Shown: positions 16,760 to 25,712, counted from the first letter of the stretch. The stretch: DNA of 64,000 nt from Amycolatopsis roodepoortensis (GCF_014873915.1 NZ_JADBEJ010000005.1:3596001-3660000); one strand, 5' to 3'. The notes: a model not told the origin generated them from the letters alone. Made by a program: numbers and translations.

Positions 16760-17965
16760 TTACTTGGCCGCCACCGCCACGACCTGGGCGGACCCGCGTC
16801 GCAGCTCCCGCACCGCCAGGCCTGTGATGGCGGTCGCAGCCGTGAGGACGTAGACGTTCCCGAGCAGCGACCAGCCCAGCCCCCAGCCGAACTCGGTCTC
16901 CCCGCCGTTGGGCACGAACATGATCAAGCCGCTCGCGAACAGCACCGCGACACCCGCGGCGGGCACCCACGATCGGCGGACGACGAGCAGGACGAGTAAC
17001 GGCACCGTCCACACCCAGTGGTGTGACCACGACACCGGCGAGAGCAGCAGTCCGTAGAACGCGGTCACCAGCAGCGCGCCGACCGGGTCGCCGCGGCGGT
17101 GCAGGCGCACGACCAGCCAGACGGCGGGGACGGCCAAGACGGCGGCGATCGCGACGGCCACCGCCAGTGACCACGACGCGAGTTCCGAAGCGCGGTTCAC
17201 CAGTCCGTTGAGTGACTGGTTGAAGATCCAGTGCACGGAGCCGACCCGGCTGGGGTCGGTCGCCGATTCGGTCCAGAACCGGACGGCGTCACCGGGGATC
17301 ACCGCGAACATCACGGCTTCGAGCGCGACGAACGTGCCGAGCGCCCGCAGCGCGTCCTTCCAGCGGCCGGTGAACAGCAGATGCGGCACGAAGATCAGTG
17401 GCGTCAGCTTGATCGCGGCCGAGATCCCGATCAGCACCCCGGCCCAGCGCGAACCGCGCGCGGAAAGCACGAGGACGTCGAGGACGATCAGCGCCATCAG
17501 GATGAGATTGATCTGCCCGAGGAAGATCGTCTTCCATACCGGCTCCAGCGCCAGCGCGCCCGCCGTGGCCAGCGGCAGCACCCACCACCGGGTGATGGGG
17601 GCGCCGCAAGCGCGGGCGACCACGGAGATCACGACGCTCAGGCAGACCACGGAGAGCGCGCCGACCACACCCCAGGTCAGCCCGGCCGGGACGATCGCGA
17701 GCGGCAGGAACAGCGGCGCCGCGGCCGGGGTGTAGGTGAACGGCAGCAGCACCCACGGAGGCAACGTCGTCAGCGCCTCGCGGGTGTAGAGCGGTTCACC
17801 CTTCAGCAGCGTGAGCGCGCCGGCGCGATAGACGGCGCTGTCCGCGCCGAGGTGCCATTCGCCGAGCCACGCGACGACGCCGAGCGCGAGCATCGCCAGG
17901 GCGAGCGCACCCGCCAGCGTGATCCCGACGAGCCGGGCCTCAGCCGCCGGACGCGACTTCAGCAT
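16760..17965 (-). CDS. GT87 family membrane mannosyltransferase
   Basis: A polytopic membrane protein (401 residues, about 10 helices) of the GT87 (DUF2029) family, whose known members are polyprenyl-phosphate-mannose-dependent alpha-1,2-mannosyltransferases acting outside the membrane. Seen: the aspartate in the first loop (LGADSAVYRAG), FTYTPAAAPLFLPLAIVP, IFLGQINLILMALIVLDVL, AAIKLTPLIFVPHLLFTGRW and SWSHHWVWTVP. Its start overlaps the end of the upstream paralogue by 26 bp, so translation is probably coupled. The acceptor could be lipomannan-like glycolipid; that is inference. Confidence 0.85.
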   Translation of the reverse strand: MLKSRPAAEARLVGITLAGALALAMLALGVVAWLGEWHLGADSAVYRAGALTLLKGEPLYTREALTTLPPWVLLPFTYTPAAAPLFLPLAIVPAGLTWGVVGALSVVCLSVVISVVARACGAPITRWWVLPLATAGALALEPVWKTIFLGQINLILMALIVLDVLVLSARGSRWAGVLIGISAAIKLTPLIFVPHLLFTGRWKDALRALGTFVALEAVMFAVIPGDAVRFWTESATDPSRVGSVHWIFNQSLNGLVNRASELASWSLAVAVAIAAVLAVPAVWLVVRLHRRGDPVGALLVTAFYGLLLSPVSWSHHWVWTVPLLVLLVVRRSWVPAAGVAVLFASGLIMFVPNGGETEFGWGLGWSLLGNVYVLTAATAITGLAVRELRRGSAQVVAVAAK

Positions 17966-19292
17966 GCTTTTCGGTGTCCGCGGTGCCGCGCTTCCGGCGC
18001 AGGTACCACCAGCGCCCGGCCAGCGCCGCCGCCAGCACCAGCGGCATGAAGATGTACGCGCTGCCGAGGATGTTCTGCCACACCTGCCAGTGCAGCTCGA
18101 CGTTGCGGCCGTTCGGCAGGATCAGCAGCACACAGCTGATGAAGACGAAGAACACCGCGAAGGTGCCGAGCCAGCGTTTCCACGCGGTGGCGGGCGTGGT
18201 CTTCGGCAGCCGCGAGACCAGCAGGACGACCAGCGGCGCCACCCACACCCAGTGATGGGTCCAGGAGATCGGCGAGATCAGCAGGATCCAGAACGCCGTC
18301 ACCAGCATCGCGGCGAGCGCCTGGCCCTTGCGGTGGAAACGAAGCACCAGCCAGATCGCCGGGATCGCGAGCAGCGCGCCGATCCCCATCGCCGCCTTCG
18401 ACGCCCAGGGCGCGAGCTCGGTGAAGCGGTTCATCAGCGCGTTCAGCGACTGGTTGCCCGCCCAGTGCACCGGGCCGATGCGGCCGGTGTCGGGCAGCGT
18501 GTAGGTCCAGTACCGGGCCGCGTCGTGCGGGATGATCAGGAACATCAGGCCCTGCATCGCGACGAAGGTGACGAGCCCGCGGACGGCGTCCATCCGGCGG
18601 CCGGTGATGAACAGATGCCCGAGGAACACGATCGGCGTGAGCTTGACCGCGGCCGCGACGCCGACGAGTACGCCGCCCCAGCGGCTGCCCCGTGCCCCGA
18701 TGACCAGAATGTCGAGCATCACCAGCGCCATCAGGATGATGTTGATCTGGCCGAGGAAGATCGTGCGCCACACCGGCTCGAGGCCGAGGAAGACGAGGAA
18801 GAACGCGATCGTCGACCGGGCGGGCGAGGCCCACCAGCGCGGGCCGTCGGTCGAGGGCTTCGGCAGCGCGCCGATGGCGATCCGGACGCACAGCGCCAGC
18901 GCGAGCAGCGAGACCGCGGTCAGGAGCCCCCAGGCGACCTGCGTCGGGACGATCGCGAGCGGGATGAACAGCAGCGCGGCGGTCGGCGGGTAGGTGAACG
19001 GCAGCAGCGCCCACCACGGCTCCACCGGAAGTGTGTTCGCGTCGTACAGCGGGTCGCCGTTCAGCAGCGTTTCGGCGCCGGCGCGGTAGACCGCGCTGTC
19101 CACGCCCAGCACCCACTCGTGCTGCCAGCCCCAGATCCCGAAACCGATCGCGACCAGCGGGATCACCGACAGGATCAGGATCGATCTCGGCCGGACGGAC
19201 AAGCGGGCGAGCGACTTCCGCAGCGACAACCGATGCTGCGGGCGGCTCGCCGAAACGTCGCCGTTGGCGTCGGCGGGAACAGTCCGGGTCAC
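17940..19292 (-). CDS. GT87 family membrane mannosyltransferase, paralogue
   Basis: A 450-residue paralogue of the next gene with the same landmarks: LGVDSAVYRAGAETLLNGDPLY, FTYPPTAALLFIPLAIVP, IFLGQINIILMALVMLDIL, AAVKLTPIVFLGHLFITGRR and SWTHHWVWVAP. About 10-11 membrane helices follow a cytoplasmic N-terminus of about 35 residues, and a basic tail of about 25 residues ends the protein. The ATG start has no strong ribosome site. The overlapping tandem arrangement indicates duplication, perhaps with diverged acceptors. Confidence 0.85.
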   Translation of the reverse strand: MTRTVPADANGDVSASRPQHRLSLRKSLARLSVRPRSILILSVIPLVAIGFGIWGWQHEWVLGVDSAVYRAGAETLLNGDPLYDANTLPVEPWWALLPFTYPPTAALLFIPLAIVPTQVAWGLLTAVSLLALALCVRIAIGALPKPSTDGPRWWASPARSTIAFFLVFLGLEPVWRTIFLGQINIILMALVMLDILVIGARGSRWGGVLVGVAAAVKLTPIVFLGHLFITGRRMDAVRGLVTFVAMQGLMFLIIPHDAARYWTYTLPDTGRIGPVHWAGNQSLNALMNRFTELAPWASKAAMGIGALLAIPAIWLVLRFHRKGQALAAMLVTAFWILLISPISWTHHWVWVAPLVVLLVSRLPKTTPATAWKRWLGTFAVFFVFISCVLLILPNGRNVELHWQVWQNILGSAYIFMPLVLAAALAGRWWYLRRKRGTADTEKHAEVASGG

Positions 19293-19373
19293 GCGAACAG
19301 GAAATCATGAACCGGGTCGTCCCTGGTCGACAGGGTCGGCCGTGACCTGGAGAACGTCTTACGCTACCCCGCG

Positions 19374-20246
19374 TCAGGAGCGCGCGAGCGTGCCGAGGAG
19401 ATCGCACGCCAGTTCGTAGGTCGCCGGGAGCCGGACCGCCGAGATCTGCGGGCGGCCCGTGTCCCGCAACTGGGCGTCCACGGAAAGCCGCTCGTTGAGC
19501 GCCCTTCGCAGCGCGACGCCGGACGAAGCGAGCCGCACGTCCTTCGGCACGAGGGCGCCCGCGACCGACGGCCCGATCGAGGCGACGCTCTCCCCGCCGT
19601 CGAACACCTGCTTGAGCGCGTCCGCGACCAGGATCATCCCGGTCAGCCGGGGCCAGCCCGCGACCGAGCTGAAGTCCATCGAGACCACGAGCAGTGTGTG
19701 CGCCTCCGCGACCGGCCGCTCTTCGCGGCGGGCCTGGCGGTACAGCTCACTCAGCCGGGTCCTCAGGTAGGCGGCGGTGGGCAGCCCGGTGAGGGGTTCG
19801 GTGACCTCGGTGTTCACCAGCTGATCGGTCGCGACGTCCGCCCAGGCGAGCGCCGTCACCCTCAGCAACCGGGACGGGGTGGAGTCGACATCCGGCGCGA
19901 GGAATCCGTCCACGGCGTCCGGGTCGGCGAGCACGGCGTGCAACGCCGCGAGGTCCGCGAGCGTTTCGGCGAGGCCGGCACCCGCGGCGGCCCGGGCCCG
20001 GCCCAGTCCCGCGAGGGCGGTCTCCGCCACTTCGGCGGGCGCGACCCGGCCGTTCTTGATCACCGCCGCGCAGACGGCGTCGACCTCGGGAAGACCCCAG
20101 TCACTCGGGAAACGCCAGCCCGCGGCCAGGCTGGCGGTCCGCCAGCGGGCCCGCAGTGCGCGGAGCGTGCGATCTCGTTCGAACCGGTTCCAGGCGGCTT
20201 GCCCATCGGATCCCCCGGACGGCGCACCGGTGGCCGGTACGTCCAC
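19374..20246 (-). CDS. GGDEF-like domain protein, probably inactive
   Basis: A 290-residue soluble protein. The C-terminal half opens with EPLTGLPTAAYLRTRLSELYRQA, which matches the start of a diguanylate cyclase domain (usual D-x-LTGLxNR). Where the GGDEF active-site turn should lie, the sequence reads SIGPSVAGALVP, so the Gly-Gly-Asp/Glu-Glu/Asp-Phe loop is lost. The N-terminal 140 residues are Ala/Leu-rich and helical. Cyclic-di-GMP synthesis is unlikely; a binding or scaffolding role is possible. GTG 20246 has GGAAAGGGG upstream; the frame extends to 20297. Confidence 0.6.
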   Translation of the reverse strand: MDVPATGAPSGGSDGQAAWNRFERDRTLRALRARWRTASLAAGWRFPSDWGLPEVDAVCAAVIKNGRVAPAEVAETALAGLGRARAAAGAGLAETLADLAALHAVLADPDAVDGFLAPDVDSTPSRLLRVTALAWADVATDQLVNTEVTEPLTGLPTAAYLRTRLSELYRQARREERPVAEAHTLLVVSMDFSSVAGWPRLTGMILVADALKQVFDGGESVASIGPSVAGALVPKDVRLASSGVALRRALNERLSVDAQLRDTGRPQISAVRLPATYELACDLLGTLARS

Positions 20247-20503
20247 TGCCCACCGCCCCTTTCCGTTCCGATCTTTTCGATCTTGCGATCGCTTCACGGT
20301 GGGGACGCCCGTCCACGCCGCGCGTGACGGCGTTTTTCAAGGATCTTTCCGAACTCTTCGGTAACCCAGGGCGGGTGATGGCGTTGCGCCCTCCGGGTCA
20401 TCGACGGGACCGCGAGGTGACGTACGTCGCCCTGTCCGTCACACTGAGCGTGTTCGGGCGTTTAAGACAGTAGACCCGCCGAACCAGCAGATGAAGGAGC
20501 CCC

Positions 20504-22747
20504 GTGTCCACCGTTCCCGCCGATCTCTCCGGTAAGAGTGACGCCGAGCTGATCGCCGAGGTGCGTGACGGGAAGATCGCGTCTTACGGAACCCTTTACG
20601 AGCGCCACGCCGGCGCGGCGCACAACCTCGCCCGTCAGCTCGCCCGCTCGAGTTCCGAGGCCGACGACCTCGTTTCGGAAGCCTTCGCGAAGGTGCTGGA
20701 CACGCTGCGCGGCGGCAAAGGCCCCGACGCCGCGTTCCGCGCGTACCTGCTGACCGCGCTCCGGCACACCGCTTACGACAAGACGCGCAAGGACAAACGC
20801 GTCGACCTGAACGAGGACATGTCCGACGTCGGCGGTGCCGTCGGCGAAGCGCTGACCGTCCCCTTCTCCGACACCGCCGTCGCCGGGCTCGAGCGCACGC
20901 TCGCCGCGAAGGCGTTCGCCAGGCTGCCCGAGCGGTGGCAGGCGGTGCTGTGGCACACCGAGATCGAAGGACAGACGCCCGCCGAGGTCGCTCCGCTGCT
21001 GGGCCTGACCGCGAACGGTGTCTCCGCGCTCGCCTACCGCGCCCGTGAAGGGCTGCGGCAGGCCTATCTGCAGGTCCACCTGGCCGAGAACTCCGCCGAA
21101 CGCTGCCGCGCGAGCGCGGACAAGCTCGGCGCCTGGACCCGGGACGGGTTGTCCAAACGCGAACGGACCCAGGTGGAGAACCACCTGGACGAATGCGATA
21201 AATGCCGCGCGCTGGCCGCGGAACTGGCCGACGTCAACACCGGTCTGCGCGGGATCATCGCGCCGATCGTGCTCGGTGGCGCGGCTCTCGGTTACCTGGC
21301 GACGACCGGGGCGGGCAAGGCGGGCGCGGTCACCGCGGCCGCGACGGCCGCCGCCGCGGGTTCGAGTTCGGGCGGCGCCGCCGGCGCGGCCGCGGCCGGA
21401 CCGCGCCAATTCGCGGGCGTGGCCGGATCGGGTGCGGCCATCGTCGCCGCGGTCGCGGTGGCGCTCGCCGCCGGTGGCGGCACCCAGGAGATCCCGGCCG
21501 CGGCGGCGGTCGCGCCGCCCGCCGCGGCGCCCGCCCCCAAACCGGCCGACCCGCCTCCGGCGCCTCCTGCCGCCCCGCCGCCGGCGCAGCAGCCCGTGCC
21601 GCCCGCTCAGCAGGTGCCGCCTCCGGCTCAGGCCCCGGCGCCCGCCCCGGCTCCCACCCCGGCCGAGCCGCCCGCGCCCACACCCACGCCGGGGGTCCCG
21701 GCACCTCCGGTGATGACGGCGTCGACCCCGGCCGGCGGCATCCAACTCCAGCCGGGTAAAGACGCCAACCTGCCGATCACCGTGCGCAACGACGGCGGGT
21801 CGAAGTCCGAGCCCGTGGCGGTCTCGCTGAACCTGCCGAGGGGTGTGACGGCCGTTCCCGCCGGTGGCGGTGGCGCGATGGGCGTCAACGGTTTCCGTCA
21901 GCAGGCGCCCGCTCCGATCGCGGTGAGCTGCCCCGGCGGCACCGGCACGGTGACCTGCCGGACCGGTACCGGCCTCGAACCGGGGCAGTCCGCGGTGCTG
22001 ACGTTCCGGCTGCGCGCCGACGCGACGGCCGAGGACGGCGCCATGGTGACCGGTTCGGTGACGGCGGGCGCGCAGATCAAGGTGTCGGTCGCGGTGAAGG
22101 TCAAGGTGCCGGCGCCGCGGGACGACCTCACCCTGACGGCCAGGAGCGTCGGCCTGTCCGGGTTCCCCTGGAACCGCAACCCGCTGCTGAACATCAGCGT
22201 GAAGAACACGGGCGAGACGACGAAGCCGGTGACGATCACGCTCGATCACCGCATTCTCTACTCGTCGAGCTTCTCCGGCATCCGATGCACTCCGACCGGC
22301 GAAGGTGCGTCGTGCACTTCGCGTGGCTCGCTGGCTCCGGGGCGCCAGGCGAACCTGATGGTGACGCTGAAGGGCCGTCCGCCGGCGCATGTCCCGGTGA
22401 CGGTGAACGCCACCCTCGGCGCTGCCAAGGCGAAGCCGGTCGAGGTCTACTTCGACTGCTGGCACCACTGGTGTGACGACGACGCGCTGCTTCCGTCGAC
22501 CACGGTGCCTTCGCTGCCTTCGATCACCTCGAAGCCTTCGGGCGCTCCGGACACGACGAAGCCCGGGCGGCCAGGGTGGCCCGTTCCGACGAAGAAGCCT
22601 CTGACGTCCGTGTCGCCTTCGGCGCCTGCGCAGCGGGAGCCGTCCCAGCCGGCGGAGACGACCACGACGACGAGCGCGCCGCCGCAGCCAGGCAAGTCCA
22701 AGCCGTCCACGCGGCCCAACGGAGTGGTCGACCGCATTTTCCAGTAG
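20504..22747 (+). CDS. ECF sigma factor fused to zinc finger, membrane and extracytoplasmic domains
   Basis: A 747-residue protein. Region sigma-2 covers about residues 15-100 (LYERHAGAAHNLARQLARSS; EADDLVSEAFAKVLDTL). Sigma-4 covers about 125-190 (FARLPERWQAVLWHTEIEG; HTH TPAEVAPLLGLTANGVSALAY). A zinc-finger anti-sigma-like segment follows, with Cys201 and H227-x3-C231-x2-C234. Hydrophobic segments lie at about 250-267 and 303-323, then a Pro/Ala-rich linker (330-415), two beta-sandwich-like domains (about 410-525 and 535-645) with close Cys pairs, and a Ser/Thr/Pro tail. Sigma factor and sensor thus share one chain, as in fused ECF groups known from actinobacteria. GTG 20504 has AAGGAG upstream. 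Confidence 0.85.
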   Translation: MSTVPADLSGKSDAELIAEVRDGKIASYGTLYERHAGAAHNLARQLARSSSEADDLVSEAFAKVLDTLRGGKGPDAAFRAYLLTALRHTAYDKTRKDKRVDLNEDMSDVGGAVGEALTVPFSDTAVAGLERTLAAKAFARLPERWQAVLWHTEIEGQTPAEVAPLLGLTANGVSALAYRAREGLRQAYLQVHLAENSAERCRASADKLGAWTRDGLSKRERTQVENHLDECDKCRALAAELADVNTGLRGIIAPIVLGGAALGYLATTGAGKAGAVTAAATAAAAGSSSGGAAGAAAAGPRQFAGVAGSGAAIVAAVAVALAAGGGTQEIPAAAAVAPPAAAPAPKPADPPPAPPAAPPPAQQPVPPAQQVPPPAQAPAPAPAPTPAEPPAPTPTPGVPAPPVMTASTPAGGIQLQPGKDANLPITVRNDGGSKSEPVAVSLNLPRGVTAVPAGGGGAMGVNGFRQQAPAPIAVSCPGGTGTVTCRTGTGLEPGQSAVLTFRLRADATAEDGAMVTGSVTAGAQIKVSVAVKVKVPAPRDDLTLTARSVGLSGFPWNRNPLLNISVKNTGETTKPVTITLDHRILYSSSFSGIRCTPTGEGASCTSRGSLAPGRQANLMVTLKGRPPAHVPVTVNATLGAAKAKPVEVYFDCWHHWCDDDALLPSTTVPSLPSITSKPSGAPDTTKPGRPGWPVPTKKPLTSVSPSAPAQREPSQPAETTTTTSAPPQPGKSKPSTRPNGVVDRIFQ

Positions 22748-22757
22748 CGTCGCCCGC

Positions 22758-23258
22758 ATGCGGGGGAAGCATCGCGAACTGCTGCGGTTCGCACTGGTCG
22801 GTGGCGCGAGCTTCGTCATCACGATGACGATCACCTACGGGCTCAAGTTCACCGTGCTGACCGACAAACCGGTCACCGCGCTGGTCATCGGCGTGCTGGT
22901 GGCGACCGTGTTCTCGTACGTCGCGAATCGTGAATGGTCCTTTCGCAGCCGCGGCGGGCGTGAGCGAGCCCACGAGGCGGCGCTCTTCTTCCTGCTCAGC
23001 GCGATCGCGCTCGGCCTCAACGCGCTTCCGCAGCTGGTTTCGCGGTACGTGTTCAAGCTGGAGCAGCCGTATGTCGGGCTGCTGACCCAGGAGATCGCCG
23101 ACTTCTTCAGCGGCGTGATCGTCGGCACCCTGCTCGGCACGGCTTTCCGCTGGTGGTCGTTCAAGAAGTGGGTCTTCCCGGAGGCGGACGCGCGGCCGCG
23201 GCTGCTGCGAGGTGGCGGGCGGGAGATTTCCGACATTCCCGACGATTCCGCCGCCTGA
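22758..23258 (+). CDS. GtrA family membrane protein
   Basis: A 166-residue, four-helix GtrA-like protein, a family thought to flip or position polyprenyl-phosphate-linked sugars. Landmarks: LLRFALVGGASFVITMTITYGL, SYVANREWSFRSRGGRER and FRWWSFKKWVFPE. ATG 22758 comes 10 bp after the sigma-factor gene, so co-transcription is likely. The last 30 residues are polar. A paralogue follows at 23578. Confidence 0.88.
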   Translation: MRGKHRELLRFALVGGASFVITMTITYGLKFTVLTDKPVTALVIGVLVATVFSYVANREWSFRSRGGRERAHEAALFFLLSAIALGLNALPQLVSRYVFKLEQPYVGLLTQEIADFFSGVIVGTLLGTAFRWWSFKKWVFPEADARPRLLRGGGREISDIPDDSAA

Positions 23259-23266
23259 CCTGCCAA

Positions 23267-23291
23267 GTGGTAGCAAAGGTCCCTTGCTCTC
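23267..23291. repeat. Repeat family B, single arm
   Basis: The 25 bases starting GTGGTAGCAAAGGTCCC are the reverse complement of the element at 26571-26595 (one mismatch) and closely match the arms at 57188-57256. It lies 8 bp after the GtrA stop. Confidence 0.7.
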
Positions 23292-23313
23292 TTTTCGCAG
23301 GCGCGGCGCGTCG

Positions 23314-23358
23314 CGAAAGCCACTTTCGGGACGTCTGATGTCCCGAAAGTGGCTTTCG
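23314..23358. repeat. Palindromic repeat family A, copy 1
   Basis: A perfect inverted repeat with 19-bp arms (CGAAAGCCACTTTCGGGAC and its complement) around a GTCTGAT loop. The arms are themselves quasi-palindromic. The intergenic stretch 23259-23577 holds only such repeats and a candidate promoter. Confidence 0.85.
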
Positions 23359-23400
23359 GGACATCATCGCCAGGGCAGGGGCGGACCACGCCACGGGCGA

Positions 23401-23455
23401 CGTTGCGAAAGCCACTTTCGCGACGTTGAAGGTTGCGAAAGTGGCTTTCGCAACG
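23401..23455. repeat. Palindromic repeat family A, copy 2
   Basis: Inverted repeat with 21-bp arms beginning CGTTGCGAAAGCCAC and a 13-nt spacer containing GTTGAAG. The spacer motif is shared with the copy at 40749-40801. Confidence 0.85.
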
Positions 23456-23565
23456 CCAGCGGCAGCAGAAGCGAGCGGGTCAGTCAGGGTCGCCACCGAA
23501 ACACCCAAAGCGTCATATATCGCGCTGTCCATCCCCTGCCGACCCGTTCGGCGGGCGACGCGAAT

Positions 23566-23580
23566 TAGACTGATCTGGTG
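23566..23580 (+). promoter_or_regulatory. Candidate -10 box of a leaderless GTG start
   Basis: TAGACT at 23566-23571 lies 6 nt before the GTG of the second GtrA gene, and no Shine-Dalgarno sequence is present. This spacing puts transcription start at or next to the start codon, as in leaderless actinobacterial mRNAs. No clear -35 box was seen. Confidence 0.4.
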
Positions 23581-24117
23581 ACCGTGGTCGAATCCGTCCT
23601 TTCCAGGACGCCCGAGCCGCTCCGATCCGTGCTGATCAAGCACCGTGAGCTGTTGAAGTTCGCGATCGTGGGCGGCACGACGTTCCTGGTCGACAACGGC
23701 GTCTGGTACCTGCTGAAACTCAGCGTGCTGGAGTCGAAGCCGACCACGGCGAAGGCCATCGCGATCATCGTCGCGACGATCGTGTCCTACATCCTCAACC
23801 GCGAGTGGTCGTTCCGGACCCGCGGCGGCCGCGAACGGCATCACGAAGCGGCGCTCTTCTTCGTGATCAGCGGTATCGCCGTGGTGGTCAACCTGATCCC
23901 GCTCTACACGTCGCGCTACATCTTCGACCTCGAAGTGCCGCACGTGACGCGGTTCGTCCAGGAGCTGGCGGACTTCACCAGCGGGTCGATCATCGGCATG
24001 CTGCTGGCGATGTTCTTCCGCTTCTGGGGCTTCAAGAAGTGGGTCTTCCCGGATGAGCTGGGCAAACGCCGCCGGGACAGCGACGAGCCGGACGACGACG
24101 TCGTTCCCCTGCGCTAA
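23578..24117 (+). CDS. GtrA family membrane protein
   Basis: A 179-residue four-helix GtrA protein: LLKFAIVGGTTFLVDNGVWYLL, IVSYILNREWSFRTRGGRER and FRFWGFKKWVFPDELGKR, with a charged C-terminal tail. Its position and sequence type match M. tuberculosis Rv3277 near purK. Compared with its neighbour it has an extra 15 N-terminal residues. It probably supports transfer of polyprenyl-linked sugars for the envelope glycosyltransferases nearby. Confidence 0.88.
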   Translation: MTVVESVLSRTPEPLRSVLIKHRELLKFAIVGGTTFLVDNGVWYLLKLSVLESKPTTAKAIAIIVATIVSYILNREWSFRTRGGRERHHEAALFFVISGIAVVVNLIPLYTSRYIFDLEVPHVTRFVQELADFTSGSIIGMLLAMFFRFWGFKKWVFPDELGKRRRDSDEPDDDVVPLR

Positions 24118-24353
24118 GTACTTGTCACAAGACATGTGATTGTCTAAGGTCATCCATGTCAACGTTCCTTCACTGATGACGCCGGCCGGGTTCGCACGGC
24201 CGAGCGGGACGAATCCGAGGTGATCGCCAAGCGCGAAGAGGACCGCATCCGGTTCGGATGACGGTTGAGCCTTTTCCCGTCTTGGCGGGGATCCGGAGTG
24301 CTACTCCGCGTCCCTCGCGTTCCCTCGTTTCTTCCAGTGAATGGATCTCTTCC

Positions 24354-25712
24354 TTGAGCACCGCTCTCGGCGCGCCGCCGCGCGCCCGAAACACCCTTGC
24401 CCTCGTCGGGCTCTTCGCCGCCGTATTCCTGGCGATGCTCGACGCCCAGGTCGTCGCGACCGCGCTCCCGCGCATGGTCGGAGAACTCGGCGGCGCCGCG
24501 TTGTTCGCCTGGGTCACCACCGCCTACCTGCTCGCGGGCAGTGTCAGCGCGCCCGTCTACGGAAAACTAGGCGACCTCTTCGGCCGCAAGCGCGTCGTGC
24601 TCGCCGCGATCGCGCTGTTCGTCCTCGGCTCCCTCGCCTGCGCGCTCGCGCCGACGATGCCGCTGCTGATCACCGCCCGCGTACTTCAGGGCATCGGCTC
24701 CGGCGGCCTGTTCGTCGCCGTCGCCGCGATCATCGGCGAACTGTTCCCGGGACGCGAAGGCGCCCGCTACTTCGCCTGGTTCTCGATCTGCTTCGCCGGG
24801 TCCTCGCTCGCGGGCCCTGTCGTCGGCGGCGTCCTGACCGACCTCGCGGGCTGGCGGTCGATCTTCGGCCTCAACGTGCCGATCGGGCTGGCCGCGTTCG
24901 CGGTCGTCGCGCGCTGCCTGCGCCTCGAACGACGCCGGACGATCGCGCCGTTCGATCTCGCTGGCATCGTCGTCCTCTCCGGCGCGATCGTCGGCCTGAC
25001 CCTGGCGACGCCACTGTCGGCGTCGATCGGCGCGGCGCTGCTCGTCGCCTTCCTGCTCATCGAACGCGGAACAGCCGAACCGGTGATCCCGCTCCGGCTG
25101 TTCCGCTCCAGGATGTTCAGCCTGAGCGTGCTGGCCAGCGCCGCCGCCGGGTTCGTCTTCCTGGGTTCGGTCAACTATCTGGCACTCTTCCTGCAGACCG
25201 CGGGCAGCGCCGGACCTTCGGAAGCCGGGCTCCTGCTGCTGCCGATGACGCTCGCGGTCGCCGTGTCGTCGATGGTCGCGGGCCGGGTCATCGCCAAGAC
25301 CGGCGCCTATCGCTGGGCACCGATCCTCAGCATGGTCCTCGGCCTCGCCGCCGCGCTCGCGATGTCCACAATGGACGAAACGACGCCGCTGCCGCTCGTC
25401 GTCGCCTACCTCGTCCTGTTCGGCGCGGCGGCCGGGCTCAACATGCAGGTGCTTTCCATGGCGGCGCAGCAGAACGTCGCCAGGACCGATCTCGGCGCGG
25501 TTTCGGCGACCGTCGGCTTCCTGCGATCCCTCGGCACCACGGCCGGGCTGACCGTTTTCGGCGCGGTGTTCACGAACGCCTTCACCGACGACAGTCCCGC
25601 CGGTTACTCGTCCGCGTTGAATGGCGTGTTCTGGGTGATGGTCCCCGCCCTGGCCGTCGGACTCGCCGCTTCCCTCTTCCTGCCGCGCGTTCCGCTGCGG
25701 CACCACCACTAA
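24354..25712 (+). CDS. MFS drug/solute exporter, DHA2-like (14 helices)
   Basis: A proton-driven exporter of the major facilitator superfamily. Seen: LDAQVVATALPRMVGEL in helix 1 (motif D-like), motif A GKLGDLFGRKRV, helix 4-5 ITARVLQGIGSGGLFV, and the motif C-like GSSLAGPVVGGVL. About 14 helices in 452 residues fit the DHA2 group. The frame is open from ATG 24258, but TTG 24354 (STALGAPPRARN then helix 1) gives a normal N-terminus; neither start has a good ribosome site. Its NmrA-like neighbour follows after 11 bp. The substrate is unknown. Confidence 0.82.
   Translation: MSTALGAPPRARNTLALVGLFAAVFLAMLDAQVVATALPRMVGELGGAALFAWVTTAYLLAGSVSAPVYGKLGDLFGRKRVVLAAIALFVLGSLACALAPTMPLLITARVLQGIGSGGLFVAVAAIIGELFPGREGARYFAWFSICFAGSSLAGPVVGGVLTDLAGWRSIFGLNVPIGLAAFAVVARCLRLERRRTIAPFDLAGIVVLSGAIVGLTLATPLSASIGAALLVAFLLIERGTAEPVIPLRLFRSRMFSLSVLASAAAGFVFLGSVNYLALFLQTAGSAGPSEAGLLLLPMTLAVAVSSMVAGRVIAKTGAYRWAPILSMVLGLAAALAMSTMDETTPLPLVVAYLVLFGAAAGLNMQVLSMAAQQNVARTDLGAVSATVGFLRSLGTTAGLTVFGAVFTNAFTDDSPAGYSSALNGVFWVMVPALAVGLAASLFLPRVPLRHHH

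Noticed and set aside
20462..22834. 790-codon minus-strand frame opposite the sigma factor gene
   Set aside because: Low-complexity Arg/Gly-rich translation, antisense to a gene with recognisable domains.
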